Assembly: GCA_002803225.1 (NCBI GenBank)
Contig: NXFV01001813.1
Location: forward strand, 29,714 to 93,713
Reading direction: 5' to 3'
Source of the DNA: Gamarada debralockiae
Lineage: Eukaryota > Ascomycota > Leotiomycetes > Helotiales > Hyphodiscaceae
DNA: 64,000 nt
The notes below the pieces were generated by a model, which saw only the letters and a list, made by a program, of their open reading frames with translations, was not told the origin of the DNA and did no database searches. Below are positions 25,595 to 37,900 of this stretch, piece after piece; the stretch's first letter is position 1; each line of letters begins with the position of its first letter. The position numbers and the translations under genes were made by a program.

Positions 25595-27829
25595 ATGGCC
25601 GAAGTCCTCGGCCTCGTCGCAAGCGGTATCGCCGTCGCGCAACTGGCTGGCGGAATCATATCCAGCACGCAAAAGCTGCACAGTTTGTGGACGAGCCTGG
25701 TGGGCGCACCGAAGGTCGTGGGGGATGTTTTGAGAGAAATTGAGATCTTAGGAACGGTGATTCAGAGTGTGAGGTTCGACGTGGAGGGAGAGGATATTGT
25801 GAGGCGCGCATTGGCATATTGTGAGGAGGTTGTTGGTGAGTTTGAGAGTACTTTGCGAGGCATTGCTTTGGTGGATGGCTTGGGCAGGGGGAAGAGGCAA
25901 TGGACCAAAGTCAAGTTTTTATTCAAGGAGAAGGAGTTTGGAGGGTTGATGCAGAGGTTGGAGAGGGCGAAGAGTATGCTGGGGTTGGCTGTTGATTGTT
26001 ATTCTATGTGAGTAACTGAGAATCTTACTTCCGCTTGAGAGCCTTGAGACTTTACTCAGCCCTTGACAGGTCTATCCAACGACAGCAGGTTGTGATGTTA
26101 ACCTCGTTGTTCGATTCGCAGAACAGGGTGAAGTCCGGGGAGGAGGTGAACGAGTTCGACCTTTCAACTACGCACACCTTGAGAACACTTCGAAGGACGA
26201 CAAGGACCTCGACTGACAACACTAAGGTGGTAAATAAGTGGTACGGACTCGGTTGGTCTCAAACTAAATATTGCAGCTTCCCGAGGCAGACTGGTCGAAT
26301 TGGAAATGAAGCCTTAGATGTAGATGTCGAGATCGAATGGAACTTTCTGCCCTCAGCTTGGCTTCGATTGAAAGGCTTCACATGGAAACAAAGCAGAGTT
26401 TTCGGGCAGTGGCAGTATAAATTCAGATCAATCAGCATTAGACCTGATAACTCAAGGATTTTCTGGGCTTGTCGAGCAGGGGATCTGGACGAAGTCATTC
26501 ACATGGTGAAGGAAGGAGAGGCCACAGTTTTTGATACCAGTGAGAGAGGCTGGACTTTACTTCACGTAGGCCTTGCCTCGCTCAACTTTTATGGTGTGCT
26601 AGAAATCTTACATGAATGCAGATTGCAGCTGCCCATTTGCGGCCTGAACTCTGCAAGTGGCTGATCTCACAGGGAGTCAGGAGCGACGCACTAGATATCA
26701 AGGAGGGAAAGCAAGCCAGCCTGTATTTCGGTCATGACCTGGTCCTCTGCTGATAGGTGCTAGAACTGCGCTGCACATTGCCGCAAGTTATAGCGGTCGC
26801 TCCAGAGCTTGGAATCTTCTCGATGGAGCCTTGATCGAGATCGATAACATAGATCGCCCATCAGACGCTTATGAGACCTTCCGCGTCCTCGTCGAAAAAG
26901 GACAAATTGATCCCATGCTCAAGTCAACATTTCCTCATTCATCCTCCACAGCTCTTCATCTTCATCAAGGACCTGTTGAAGCGTTCAAATATTTGCTTCG
27001 ACAAGAAGAGTTTGTAATTAATTTAATGGAGACAAATGGGAAGGGAATGAACATTGCGATGCAAAAGCTGACAGAAGTAGGAGGGCAGAATTCATTGGAA
27101 ATGGCTTTGTTGTCTGACTTGTCTTCGGCGTCAAGCCAGAACATACTTTCTCTAGCCATGCAAAGGCATGACGCTTCTTGCGGAATTACACTTCTCCATT
27201 TCGCAGTCAATGGACTGAAATATCATATGGACAGGATTGGTCTCGATTCAGAACGAGCCATAGAGTTTATTGACGTCGCCATCTTCAATCTTCTAAAAGC
27301 CGGAGCGGATGTCCACGCCACAGATACGTTTGGAAGAACACCGCTAAGTTGGTTGATTGAAAGGGTAGTTCAGTCGATCACAAAGGACAAAACTGAGGCC
27401 TTCAAACGTGGAAGAGGGGTTTCGTGTGAGAAATTGGGTAAGCGACTCCTAACGTGGTTCAATTTACTGCGTAAGGCGGGATATGACCTCCAAGAATACA
27501 TACGGAAAGAGCAGGCTTTGATCTATAAAGAGCGTTTCTACCTACCGAGACACGAGGGGGGTTGTAAGATGATGACTCGAGAGCTGCCAGAAGAAGGTGC
27601 TATTCTTTTGAGGATTGAGGATGAGGATAATTGTACTGAGGTACGGGATGAAGAGGAGCAAGATATGGAAATGAGCATGCCAGGGTCTTATCCAAAATGT
27701 TCGGAGACTTTAGCAAGTTTGTTGTGGGAAGAGAGGGATGATATGAGTGTTTTTATTGGGCCTTTGAAGGATGGTGTTCAGGAATTTGAGCTTCTGGATT
27801 GGTTAGGTGTTTATTACTGGGGTAAGTGA
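25595..27829 (+). CDS. STAND-N / ankyrin-repeat protein (gene model uncertain, possibly decaying)
   Basis: Exon 1 (25595-26007) encodes MAEVLGLVASGIAVAQLAGG and long helices, the fungal N-terminal domain that precedes NACHT or ankyrin parts. It joins exon 2 at 26070 across a normal 62-bp intron. Ankyrin-like repeats follow: IFWACRAGDLDEVIHMV, GWTLLHVGLASLNF, AAHLRPELCKWLISQGV, TALHIAASYSG, GITLLHFAVNGLKYHM and LLKAGADVHATDTFGRTPLSW. Continuity through 26590-26800 needs two very short introns, about 26594-26628 (35 bp) and about 41 bp ending near 26765. These are below the usual fungal minimum, so frameshifts are an alternative. The long 3' exon runs to 27829 with an acidic C-terminal region. 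No NACHT ATPase is present. Function unknown; membership of the NLR-related repertoire is inference. Confidence 0.7.
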
Positions 27830-28275
27830 GAAAATGCAGGATCCTCTGTCTAGTGGAACGAGGCTCAAGAAATTTGCCCCACTGAGAGCGTCAATACTAT
27901 GGCAGAAAGGAATATCAATCGTCCAATCAATTTGAGTGATTGCATTTGCATCCCTGAATCTATACAAACGATTCAGGTCTAGTGATCGGAACCTGTCTTT
28001 TCCATAAGATATCACGCCTGAAGGGGATTCATAGAATTCGGTGCTTTTGTACTAGTATCTAAAGTACAACCAAGGAACGCATTTTCGGAAACCATGTATC
28101 AAAGGTAAAAGAAAATGCCCAGTTGAAGAGCCGCCCAGTCTCCATGTCCCATGCATTGCCCATTCTTCCATCTATGCCACCTTCCAGCCGCCTAGTACAA
28201 ACGAGAATCGAAGGCAACGAAAAGAGTACGACGGCTAAGTATTAGTCGTAAAAGTCGAGAGTCAATAGATGGTTC
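27830..28275. other. Convergent intergenic region
   Basis: Lies between the 3' ends of the ankyrin gene (+) and the phosphofructokinase-2 gene (-). It holds both 3' UTRs. No other feature seen. Confidence 0.4.
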
Positions 28276-30364
28276 TTAGTCCCTAGAAAGGGGGTGGACG
28301 CGATCCGTGATCTTGGGGATGGGATTGGCTGGTTCAGCTGGAGTACCGAGACCAGACATGGGGGAGAGGGTTCCGCTGGGAGGAACTGGGATTCGGATGT
28401 CTTCTGGAGATCCTGGAATCATCTCAGGGGCCAGACCGGGAATGTGGATGCGCTTTGCCTCGTTCTGGTAAGAAGCGGGGATGATCTTGTGCATTGTCAG
28501 AACGCTTCCTAGCAGAACAAAAGGGAGGGGTAGCATGCACTGACCTCAATAATCTCATTACGGGGGAACTTGAGGCTTGGGATGCGCATCGCATCGCAAG
28601 CCATGAGATAGCCGTAGAGAACTCGGAGAACCGACTCGTGGGCAATGATGAGGAGATCGTTCTGCTCTCTCTCCAACTCCAGAATTATGGGCTCAAGGCG
28701 GACGGCAAGGTCATGGTACGACTGTAGATATGTGAGTAAAAGCTTCAATGAGGTTCACTAGGACTGCGAAAGCGTACCTCTGCACGGGGATATCTGTGGT
28801 GGTAGGGATCCTTTTCGTGCTTCTCGACCTCATCAGGGTAGATACGACGAATGGCACGCTCAGAAAGCTTCTCGCAGACACCGGGGTTCAACTGACTCAT
28901 CTGAGATCGCTGGCGAACCTTGTATCCAAGGCCCTTCAAGTATTCGGCGGTTTCGACGGTTCTCTTTCGGGTAGAGGTCCACACAGTGAGAGGCCTCAGG
29001 GGTGCATCGGAACCTCCCTTTGCCATCGACGCAGCTCTCTCAGCCTCTCGATGCTTCAGCAAAGTCTCCGACATCTTCTTAGCGTAGGCCTCGCCATCGG
29101 CAGAGAGGGGGGCGTCCATCTTGTAAGAGTCTTCTTGGCTTGAGGTTCCAGCTCTGGCAAAGAAAGTCTGGCGAGACTTGATATGGAGGTTCATGAGGTA
29201 GAAGACAATGCGATGAGAGAGATAGCCGAAGCTGACGTTGTTATACTGAATGCGCTCGCCGGCGTTGATCATCTTCACATAGTTGAGGTCCGGCTCATCC
29301 ATGGTCTCGAACAACGGAATCTTAACATCAATTCGCCGGAGATAAAGTTTGGCAGCCTCATCTGGATCCATATCAACAAACTAATGCCGTTAGTTGTATG
29401 CACCAGTTAAATAAGAGTGGTTTCATACGTCAGGGGAGGAGATCTTGACATTGCGGGCGTTTTCTCTCAAAATGTTCTCATCGGTGACATATGACTCGAG
29501 GAACAGGGTCTGCAGGTTGGTTAGCAGGCTTCTTATGCATGCTTATCTGTTGTAAGTCTTTCAGGTGTACCGCATACCTGAACATCGTGCTTGGCGAATT
29601 CCTTGGCAAGAGATCTGCGTCCACCGGAAAGAGGGTTGACAGCATCGTAGATCGCAACTTGGCCATTTTCATGGTTCAACCAGGCGTAGATGTCTTCACG
29701 GCATTTCTTGAGGATCTTCTGGCGAAGCATTACGGACGCAGCGGAAGCATTGATAAAAAAGTAATCATCTGGCACATCCATATCCGGACCCATGGTGGCA
29801 CGACGATAATCTCCAAGGTGGAAGACGCGAGTTTTCACCCCGAGCCTGTGAAAGGTATGAGTGACGATAGCAAGAGAGTAAAGAGTATTCTCACCATTGC
29901 AAGTATCTAGAGAGCGAGACCGAGATGTGCCTGTAGGATCGGATTAGAAATAGTCAAGGGACATTGAAGTTGATGTTGACTTACGTCTTGCCGCGAGCTG
30001 GAGGACCAACAAGAACGATTGCAATTCGACCGGAATGGAACAAGCGACCGGACATCGTGCTGTACAGCTGCGCCGGCGCCATTGGCGAGGCTTTCTCATC
30101 TGGAAGGTCGTGAACACCATCGATGAAGGTAGAGGATCTGCGACGATAGCGGGGGGAATTGGCCGCGATCTCTGCGGTACTGTTAATGAATGTGTTAGTA
30201 TTAGCAAGCTGAAAAATCCCAGTAGCTTGGAATTTGCTCAGAGGGACCCGATCAAAATCAGGGTAGATGACGGTGACAGAAGCTTTGCTCTAGGTGGATT
30301 TGCCAGTCTCTCGAAGATCCTGCTCATTTGTTCGATCAACGAGAGGTGCAGATTGGGTGTCCAT
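28276..30364 (-). CDS. pfk26: 6-phosphofructo-2-kinase with inactivated phosphatase domain
   Basis: Firm exons, all in phase: 30179-29985, 29930-29895, 29845-29578, 29509-29429, 29380-28778, 28721-28545 and 28485-28276. The kinase P-loop is VLVGPPARGKT and is followed by HLGDYRR. FINASAASVML and YDAVNPLSGGRRSLAKEF also match 6-phosphofructo-2-kinase, which makes fructose-2,6-bisphosphate, the activator of glycolysis. In the C-terminal phosphatase domain the catalytic RHGES motif reads RAGTS, with Ala replacing His, so the phosphatase should be dead, as in yeast Pfk26 where that His is also lost. A downstream IIAHESVLR remains. The N-terminal exon is not resolved. An ATG at 30364 with a 51-bp intron (30290-30340), or an ATG at 30327 with an intron from 30247 to 30180, both work in phase but use weak donors. 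Confidence 0.92.
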
Positions 30365-31299
30365 GGTTGTAATATGAATAGAAGCATCTGCAACTGGTTG
30401 CTTTGTGTTCTCTCAATCAGCTTCTTGGCTGGTGGCTTCGAGAAGAGCCTCTTGCTTGGGAAGGTTGTCTGGGGTCTGCTTTGCAGAATCCATGATGTTT
30501 ATAATCGGTGTTACGGGTGTGATGAAGTCTCCGAAGAAATGTCTGGGAATTGAATGTATTTGGGTGTTTGACACGAAAGCTGGGGAAGAGAAGTGGGAGA
30601 AAATAAATACTCACAGAAGGGTGTCCATTTTGAACAAAATCGGTCGCCAGACCTATGGCAATCCGTAAAGCTAAATCGGCACAATCGAGACTACTAGTTA
30701 CCCGGGACACCAGGAGAACTTTTCCTTCATAAACAGACTTCTTTCATCCCAAGTCGAGCAAGGAGTAGCCAGAGTCCGGCGGAGAAGAAGAGGGATATTG
30801 CTTTTGCCGAAGCCTTTCAAAGAGCAGAGCCAGCAATTGCCTTGCTGCTGGGGTAAATTATGGAGTATTTAAGGTAAGCTCAAACTTTTGAGAGTATATC
30901 CGGGTCCAAAACACCACCCTATTATACAATTAAGGTCGGATATCAGAGTTGATGTCTACGGATAGAAGAGAGGAGAGCCAAGGGTCGGCTTATCAGTTTT
31001 AACTAATTATTCAACTGAATGAAGTTCCCGCACTCGGTTGTGCACCAATGAACGTCGCCCTCGGTGTTCCTCCTTTTGACGCCTTGTCGCCTTGTGCATC
31101 AGGCGAAAAGAAAGCCGGGTCCCTTTCTGAGAAAAAGTTGCTGATCCATTCATCTTCTACCAGGAGTAGCTTTTAGGTCTTCCACCAGATCAGTTTCGAA
31201 TACAAGGACTACGCAACCCTCAACCCCCCCCCTCCTACTCTTCTATCCCTCCCTGTACATCTTCGTCTCATCAGTCACGTCGATTCAAGCAGCACAATC
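30365..31299. promoter_or_regulatory. Divergent promoter, PFK2 / TOM40
   Basis: About 0.9 kb between two divergent starts. An ATG at 30493 on the minus strand opens a 26-codon frame ending at TGA, in frame with the ATG at 30364; it could be an upstream ORF in the PFK2 leader. Pyrimidine-rich stretches, including a C run near 31205-31212, precede TOM40. No specific binding site is claimed. Confidence 0.4.
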
Positions 31300-32528
31300 A
31301 TGTCGTCAATTACACTGGAGAAGGAGTCGCCTTTGGGCTTTCTCTTCAACAACTCAATAGCTGCTGCTCTGGCCGATACATACACCTCATTCTCTGAACG
31401 GAGGGAAGCTCTAGGACTGTCAAACCCAGGCACGGTAGAGAACATTGCTCGAGAGGTCCAGCGCGATGTCTTCCTGAACAATTACACTTTCTCTGGCTTG
31501 AGGGCGGATCTCACCAAAGCTTTCAGCATCTCACCCTTATTCCAAGTTTCCCATGCATTCTCCATGGGGTCGCAAGGCCTGCCACCATACACGTTTGCTG
31601 CGCTCTTTGGTACCAATAAGGTTCGTGATTGTCCTTGGGAGATTAGCCCTATCTCTGCCGCAAGGCTTTCAAATTCTTTATCTGCGATACAACGAAAGCT
31701 AACATCTTTGATTACCAGATCTTTATGCAAGGAAACGTCGATAATGAAGGTCAACTCTCTACTCGATTCAACTACCGATGGACACCCTCCTTCGTCACAA
31801 AGACCCAAATCCAAATAGCTCCTGGCCCCAACCAGGCTATGGTACAATTCGACAACGAATATACTGGAAATGACTTCAGCGCGTCTTTAAAGACTCTCAA
31901 CCCATCTATCATTGATGGCGGTCTCACTGGTATCTTCATTGGAAGCTACTTGCAATCCGTTACACCAAGTCTTGCTGTAGGTCTCGAGGCCATCTGGCAA
32001 CGCCAGGCACTGAACCAAGGTCCGGAGACAGCGGTATCGTATTGTGCCAAGTACAAGGGAAGTGACTGGATTGCAAGCGCTCAAATCCAAGCACAAGGAG
32101 CTATTAACACATCATACTGGCGACGATTGACGGACAAGGTTGAGGCGGGTGTTGATCTGAACTTGCAATTTGCAGGATTATCAGGAGGCGGAATGATGGG
32201 AGGACCTATTAGAAAGGAAGGCGTTACAACAGTTGGCGCAAAGTATGACTTCCGGATGTCTACTTTTAGAGCGCAGGTGGACTCGACTGGAAAGCTGAGC
32301 TGCTTGTTGGAAAAGAGAGTTGCACCACCGGTACAACTGACCTTTGCTGCTGATATGGATCACTTCAAGGTTCGCGATAATCCCACTAGATCATCAGATA
32401 TTAGCTAACATTTCCATCAGCAACAAGCAAAGATCGGTCTCGCAGTCTCCATCGAAGCCGGCAGCGAAGAGCTCCAGGAGCAACAAGAAATCGCAGGTGG
32501 ATCAGCTCCCGCTCAGATCCCCTTCTAA
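31300..32528 (+). CDS. tom40: Mitochondrial import receptor subunit Tom40
   Basis: Three exons, 31300-31620, 31719-32369 and 32421-32528, in phase; 359 aa, close to the known fungal Tom40 length. It starts [20 protein letters not shown], and the porin-3 beta-barrel blocks are clear: [58 protein letters not shown] and [18 protein letters not shown]. The last exon supplies [20 protein letters not shown]. Tom40 is the beta-barrel pore of the outer-membrane TOM complex through which nearly all nuclear-encoded mitochondrial proteins pass. Both donors here are GTTCGT/GTTCGC, away from the GTATGT consensus. Another TOM subunit gene, TOM7, lies 15 kb downstream. Confidence 0.97.
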
Positions 32529-33159
32529 GCCACCAATGACTGAAGACAACACTCCTCCACTCCAACCTAATCGATAAATAATACCTCTAACGACACCCCT
32601 GTACACTGGCTACCTCTGAACATATCGGCTCTCTCACCAAAATTTCCTCTTCTTCGTCCTCCAATGTCTTACTACAACCACGCTCCGATGTGGCAGCTTT
32701 CCCCGGTGTTACTTTTGTGTCTGTCTTCTTCCTTTTGGAAAGGTCTTTGCATAGGTGACGGCCGAAAGACGTGACGATTCATAGATTTCTTATTTTGTTC
32801 TCTTGCGTTGCATATGTGGAGGGCGAATCAAGTGCATTTGCCAGATCTGGTGGTAGTCGTGGCTTGCGACGTGTATTATAGTGGCTTTTGTGCAGGGCAG
32901 GATTGGGCATGAAATGCTGCTGTAGATACCTGTGTACAAAAAGAAAGGAAATGCTTCATGCCCATTGATAATCTGCTCTTTGGTTTACATCTTTGAGTGA
33001 GCCGCTAAACTTCAACAACTCGAAGATCTTCCTCCTCGATCTTCAAATGGAGAAATAAAGAATCGCATGTGCTGGCAAACAGCCTAGCAGCGGCGACTCT
33101 TATGCATCAAGGGGCTGCAAGAAAGCAGCCTCATCAATCCAAATAAGCAAAACTTTCCA
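32529..33159. other. TOM40 3' region
   Basis: Noncoding in all frames over any useful length. It contains the TOM40 3' UTR. No feature seen. Confidence 0.4.
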
Positions 33160-34930
33160 CCAAACTTCGATGGTCAAGCTGCCGGCGTTGTCGCTTCAAG
33201 CAATTCTTAGCATAACTAACATCTCTCAGAGCCATTACTTGCTGTTTGTAAGATCACCATGCCCCAAGTCTGCTAGACCTACCTTCACTACTCGACCTTG
33301 CACCTCAAGATTTGTGGCCTCCGTGCTCGGGGTAAGACTCGGGTATCTATTCCAGATTTCTCTCTGCGACGTTGCATATACCGCCTCATGAAGTTACATG
33401 CAGTTACGGCGGCACACTCCTCGACCCTTCACAAACTCTCCTCAGCGATCGGCACATCCACTTCAGCGCCAGCCAGATAAAGATGGGTATGTAAAGCTAC
33501 TTTCTCTCTTACTCGTAAACTTCGGCATCTTGAACATGAGAAACAACCTTTTTGCTCTCTTCTTTTTTAGACCTATGAATGAGATTAAGAAGTTTTGGGT
33601 TCCAAAAGCGGCCGTGGCCGAGTTGGCGAAACTATTCAAGTACTTCACAATTGTCCCCTAGCTAATAATTCTTCAGAATTTCAACGTCCGGCACGTCAAC
33701 GCTTCTTGCCCTCACGACTTGATGCCAGCCTTTCGAGACTGCTTTGCGGCCCCGTAAACCCTTTCCGACAATGGATGTCGGCACGTCCACGGCGCTCGGA
33801 GAACAGGAGATGATCTGTCGAAAGAGTATCTTTCTTAGTCGTCCCGGCTACCTTGCGAATTTGTGTACCCTGGAAGAGATACCCGGCTGGGCTTTGTTCT
33901 CATTCCAACACTCGTCGGTCCCGCCGATAAGTAACACAAAACATCTGCGACATTGCATATACTTCACGGTTACGGCAATATACTCTTCAATTTGCGGCAC
34001 GAATGATCTTCTTTCGCCAGCCTGTAAGTTGCCCCTTCTCCTAAAAAGAACCGAGACAGCTTGACCACAATCCTACAATTTTCCTTTTTGCCTCTTTCCT
34101 TGTCTCGGGGCTTGAGTCTAAAATTCTATATTAGAAGAATTTCGGCAACAAACAGGTATGTGATCCAGCTTTCCCGGTCTTCTAGTCCTCGAATTATCTC
34201 AACATCTCTCAGACAATCCGTAGTCCCAGGGACCTCAGCTTATATCTCCACAAACTCAAATTACTCTGCGATGTTGCACATACTTGGAGTTACGGCAACA
34301 TAAACACCATTCCTTTTGGCAACGTGTTTCCTCAGAAATGTGATATTCACCCCTGAGGTTGCTCGGCAGAACCCCACCCGGCGTTCTCCCTTTGGACCTC
34401 TTCGCTTCCTGTTGCCAACCTTATGAATACCAATAAGGAACTTTTAATTCAAAAATTGGTTTTAGTCAAGCTGCTTCAGTCTCAGGTCAAGTTTTTCAAA
34501 GCCTCAACTAACTACTCTTTAGAAGCTCAACATACGGCATGTCAACACCAAAATAAATGTTCATGCCAGCCTCTCACATCTGGTTCCTTGAATACATTCG
34601 ACGCCTTGACAAAGTCGAGTATCTTGAAGCCTATTAATTTAGAGGGAGAGACGTATTCCACCGACAACCCGGTTACGGCTCAGCAGTTCATTGGCCTTTG
34701 TGTCAGTTCTAGCTGCGCGCTGAACTTTGGTCTGGTAGTTCGAGCGACTCTTTCAAATCCATGACTTTGCGACGTTGCATATACTACGGTTACGGCAACT
34801 TTTAATTTATGGCGCAATGACTTCAACCCTAGCCTGTAAGTAAATAAAAACATCTGTCTCTTGGAGTGAGAGGTGAGACAGCTTTACCACAACCCACACA
34901 TCTTTTTTGCTCTTTTGCACGCCCTACCAC
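33160..34930. repeat. Diverged repeat family with recurrent hairpin core
   Basis: Four related copies of a core, about CTGCGACGTTGCATATAC...GTTACGGCAAC, lie in direct orientation at about 33365-33415, 33946-33980, 34266-34302 and 34768-34800. Shared flanks include AACATCTCTCAGA upstream (33216, 34200), GCCAGCCTGTAAG-like sequence downstream, and GAGACAGCTTTACCACAA (about 34052 and 34875). In each core the ends pair: ATTGC with GCAAT in copy 2, ATGTTGC with GCAACAT in copy 3, GTTGC with GCAAC in copy 4. Copy 1 is imperfect and carries an insertion. No convincing protein is encoded. This is a real, old repeat cluster; what it is remains unknown. Confidence 0.75.
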
Positions 34931-37900
34931 CTTTCTGTGAGACGATGCCGGACTCGGGCTCGGCCATTCGTTGGATTTTGGGGTTTGATCTTGGATCGAG
35001 CTTCGTTGATATGAGGGCAAGAGAATGATGGGGGAGAATTGGATTGGCATTGAGGGAAGGGGAGGGATGCGACGCACTGGGTAGCAGGTTTGGGAAGCTA
35101 GGAGATGGGAGGTCTGGGTTGAAAGGACTGGGAGTGACTCGAACCAACGAGAGGCCATGAGCTGTCTTGGTACGGATTGGGGATGAGCAAGCACAACCAG
35201 AACTTGAAAGGCTGGAGTAGCGGGGTCAAACAGGAATGCTCAAGGAGTCTGAGTCGTGGAAATAGGCCGAGCGAGAATGAGCAAACTGAGCATGAGTCAT
35301 CTATGTGTTGTACAAGAGTGTCATAAGAGGTACAAGTCAACTTCGCATCACGTGTCGAACGACGAAGTCCCTTTGGGCATCTAGGCCTTCTTTCTCGCCG
35401 TTATCCAGCGCAAGGGATTCAGTGACCCAGTCTCGTGGTTCCTTTGAGGAGCTCCACTCCGGTCTCGGCTCCTATTTTCTGGGTAAGGGTAGCTCTCTTC
35501 TCCACTCTAGCTCTTCAATTCCCCCAAAAGCTGCAAAATAATCCGAACTAGTACATGCGTCAGGTACGAACACGTAGGCTGATCGGTATGGCCGGGTCCT
35601 CAACTCCTTGCTGGGAAAGGGAGTATCCGCTCCTAACTTGAGAGGGAGTATGCAGGGACTGGTTAAGATGGCACAACGTGGGGGTACCTGTTTCCTACCA
35701 CCAACTAACTCACGAGATATGAATTTGATCACGTTTGACGCTTCGTACCTACGTCCAGCGTTGTGTTTCTAGTGGATATGAGATATGCCGACACTGTCTT
35801 GGAGGCTCGGGTGAAAAACTTGTTCGTGGGTTCCGAGGGGACACTGAGTCGGAGAATTGTTATAGGTTTTGGAGGTCGTAGTTAAGGTTTGTCGTTGGAG
35901 CCACGTGATATTGAATATTTCTTGAGCTGGGCACATGCTTGACATGCAGAAGGATGAACATGCAGGACAAGCGGGCGCTGCTAGCGAACGGGAAAAGCAA
36001 TATTCCAAAGCATTCAAGCCACAGTTCTTGTGCAGAAGTTTGAGGATCCTGGCTTGCTGACTTCTGGTGGATTGGGTGGAAAAGGAGACGGAGCGAAATG
36101 CAAGAGGCCTATTCCCGAGATCAGAGATCAGAGATCAGATGCGAGAGTGACTTGTCGACGTTTGATTGTAAAACCCATAGGGGGAAGGGTAGTGCTGCAA
36201 GCCAGAGCTTACATTGAGGATTCGGGATTCGTGGGTAATGGTTGGTCGGGCTCGGGTGTCACGGTGAGCTTTTGGGATTGTAGATCTGGATATGCATGTC
36301 GCTGAAATAGGAGGGGTGATCAGGCGAGTCGGAAATCATGGAAGAGGCAGGGTTGAAGCTCAACGCTGCAGGGCAAATTTGGTGCTGTTGATTGGTGTTG
36401 TGGAGCGTCGTTATACTTCTTGTTTTGGCTGGATTAGGAATTGAAGAGGGTGTATGAGTGGTGGCGACGATGTCGTCTTCGCTTTAACATCCTGCTGCTG
36501 ACAAGGGGGCAATTCCGGTTAAGGTTTTCTGAAATTAATTGATATGGGTTGGTGAGACTTGGGCCCGCTGATTCTGAGATATGCTGGATGAAAGAGTTCG
36601 AGTCGTCATTGAACATGTGGTTCTAAATAGGGGGGGCCTCGGTCAACATCGCCACATTTTCTTGGTGTTGAAGTGGATCGGTCATCGATCCTCGTTCTGG
36701 CTACCCCGCACCAAAATTGAGGGGTTTCTCGAAATAGCTCAAGCATCCTTCGACACGGCCAAGTTGAGAACCAGACTCTGCGTCGTGTCGTCACGAACCT
36801 TTAATCGCGCGCATAGATGGCGAGGTTTGATGTTGGTGATCCTTACTGAGTAATTGGTCGTTGGGATTGCCTGGATTTGTCCCGAAGAGACCAGGCAAAG
36901 CTAGACCACCACACTACCAACCCAGATAAGATCGTAAGATTTGGTTTGTTAATTTTGGATATACGATGAATGCTTATTGATGACCGGGGAGGGAATTATC
37001 CCCCTGCTTCCTTCCTGTCGCACCTTTCTGCTGTGTCATGAGAGGTTATATGATAGCATTTGATAGAATCTCGGTTTCCCTCTCTTGCAGCCAAGTAAGC
37101 TTCACTGCGTGCAGCTTGTAACATGGCTTCTCCGAAAATGCGTAACTTGCATATGTAGGTGTCCTCCCACTAGAATTCCAGAATCTGGCCTGCCAGCCTG
37201 CCCTCTAACGGGCAGAGCCTTCCAAAACAGCTCTCTGTCAGCTGCAAAATTATGGCCACCTGCGTTGGGTGTTACCAAGTCACGGCTATCTGCTTTTCAC
37301 GGCTTTTTTCCTTGGTCAGAGAAGAGGAACTGTTTCACATCCCGATTTTGTGTTCGGCGGCTCTGCTGGTCTGGCTTGATCTGGATCTGGAAGAAAAGTT
37401 GACGGCCATGATTCGGGATTTGAGTTCTTCGTCGGTAGTCATGAAATTTGACTTTTGTGGTGGCTTTTGACTTGAGGGTCGTTTCGGCGTTTGTCGAACG
37501 GGTCTCGGCAATGGTCCATGACTGGTCATTTTTGGAGCGCTCCAAAACAGGGGAGAAGGTCACGAGCTCACGATGAAGCGCTAACGTTGTCGGAGGAGTG
37601 GATTCGAGGCTGGGCATGAGGCCTTCTTGTTGGCCATGCCCAGCGCAGCTATTTATTGATCCTGGTTATCATGGCTGGCTCGTGGCTGAACCCATCATGT
37701 AAGCGTTTGAAAGAAAATCATGTCGACATCGTACGAAAGGCTCGAATAGAATACGTACGACTTTGGTGACCCGTGACCGAAGTTTATGTTGGGGTTGAGA
37801 CGCTGGCATGGTTAATTGTGATGAGTGGGAAGCTAGGGGTTGGAGATGGAAGACGCAAGAAATAGCTACCAAATATGGAACCTTGATGTGGCTCCATTGT

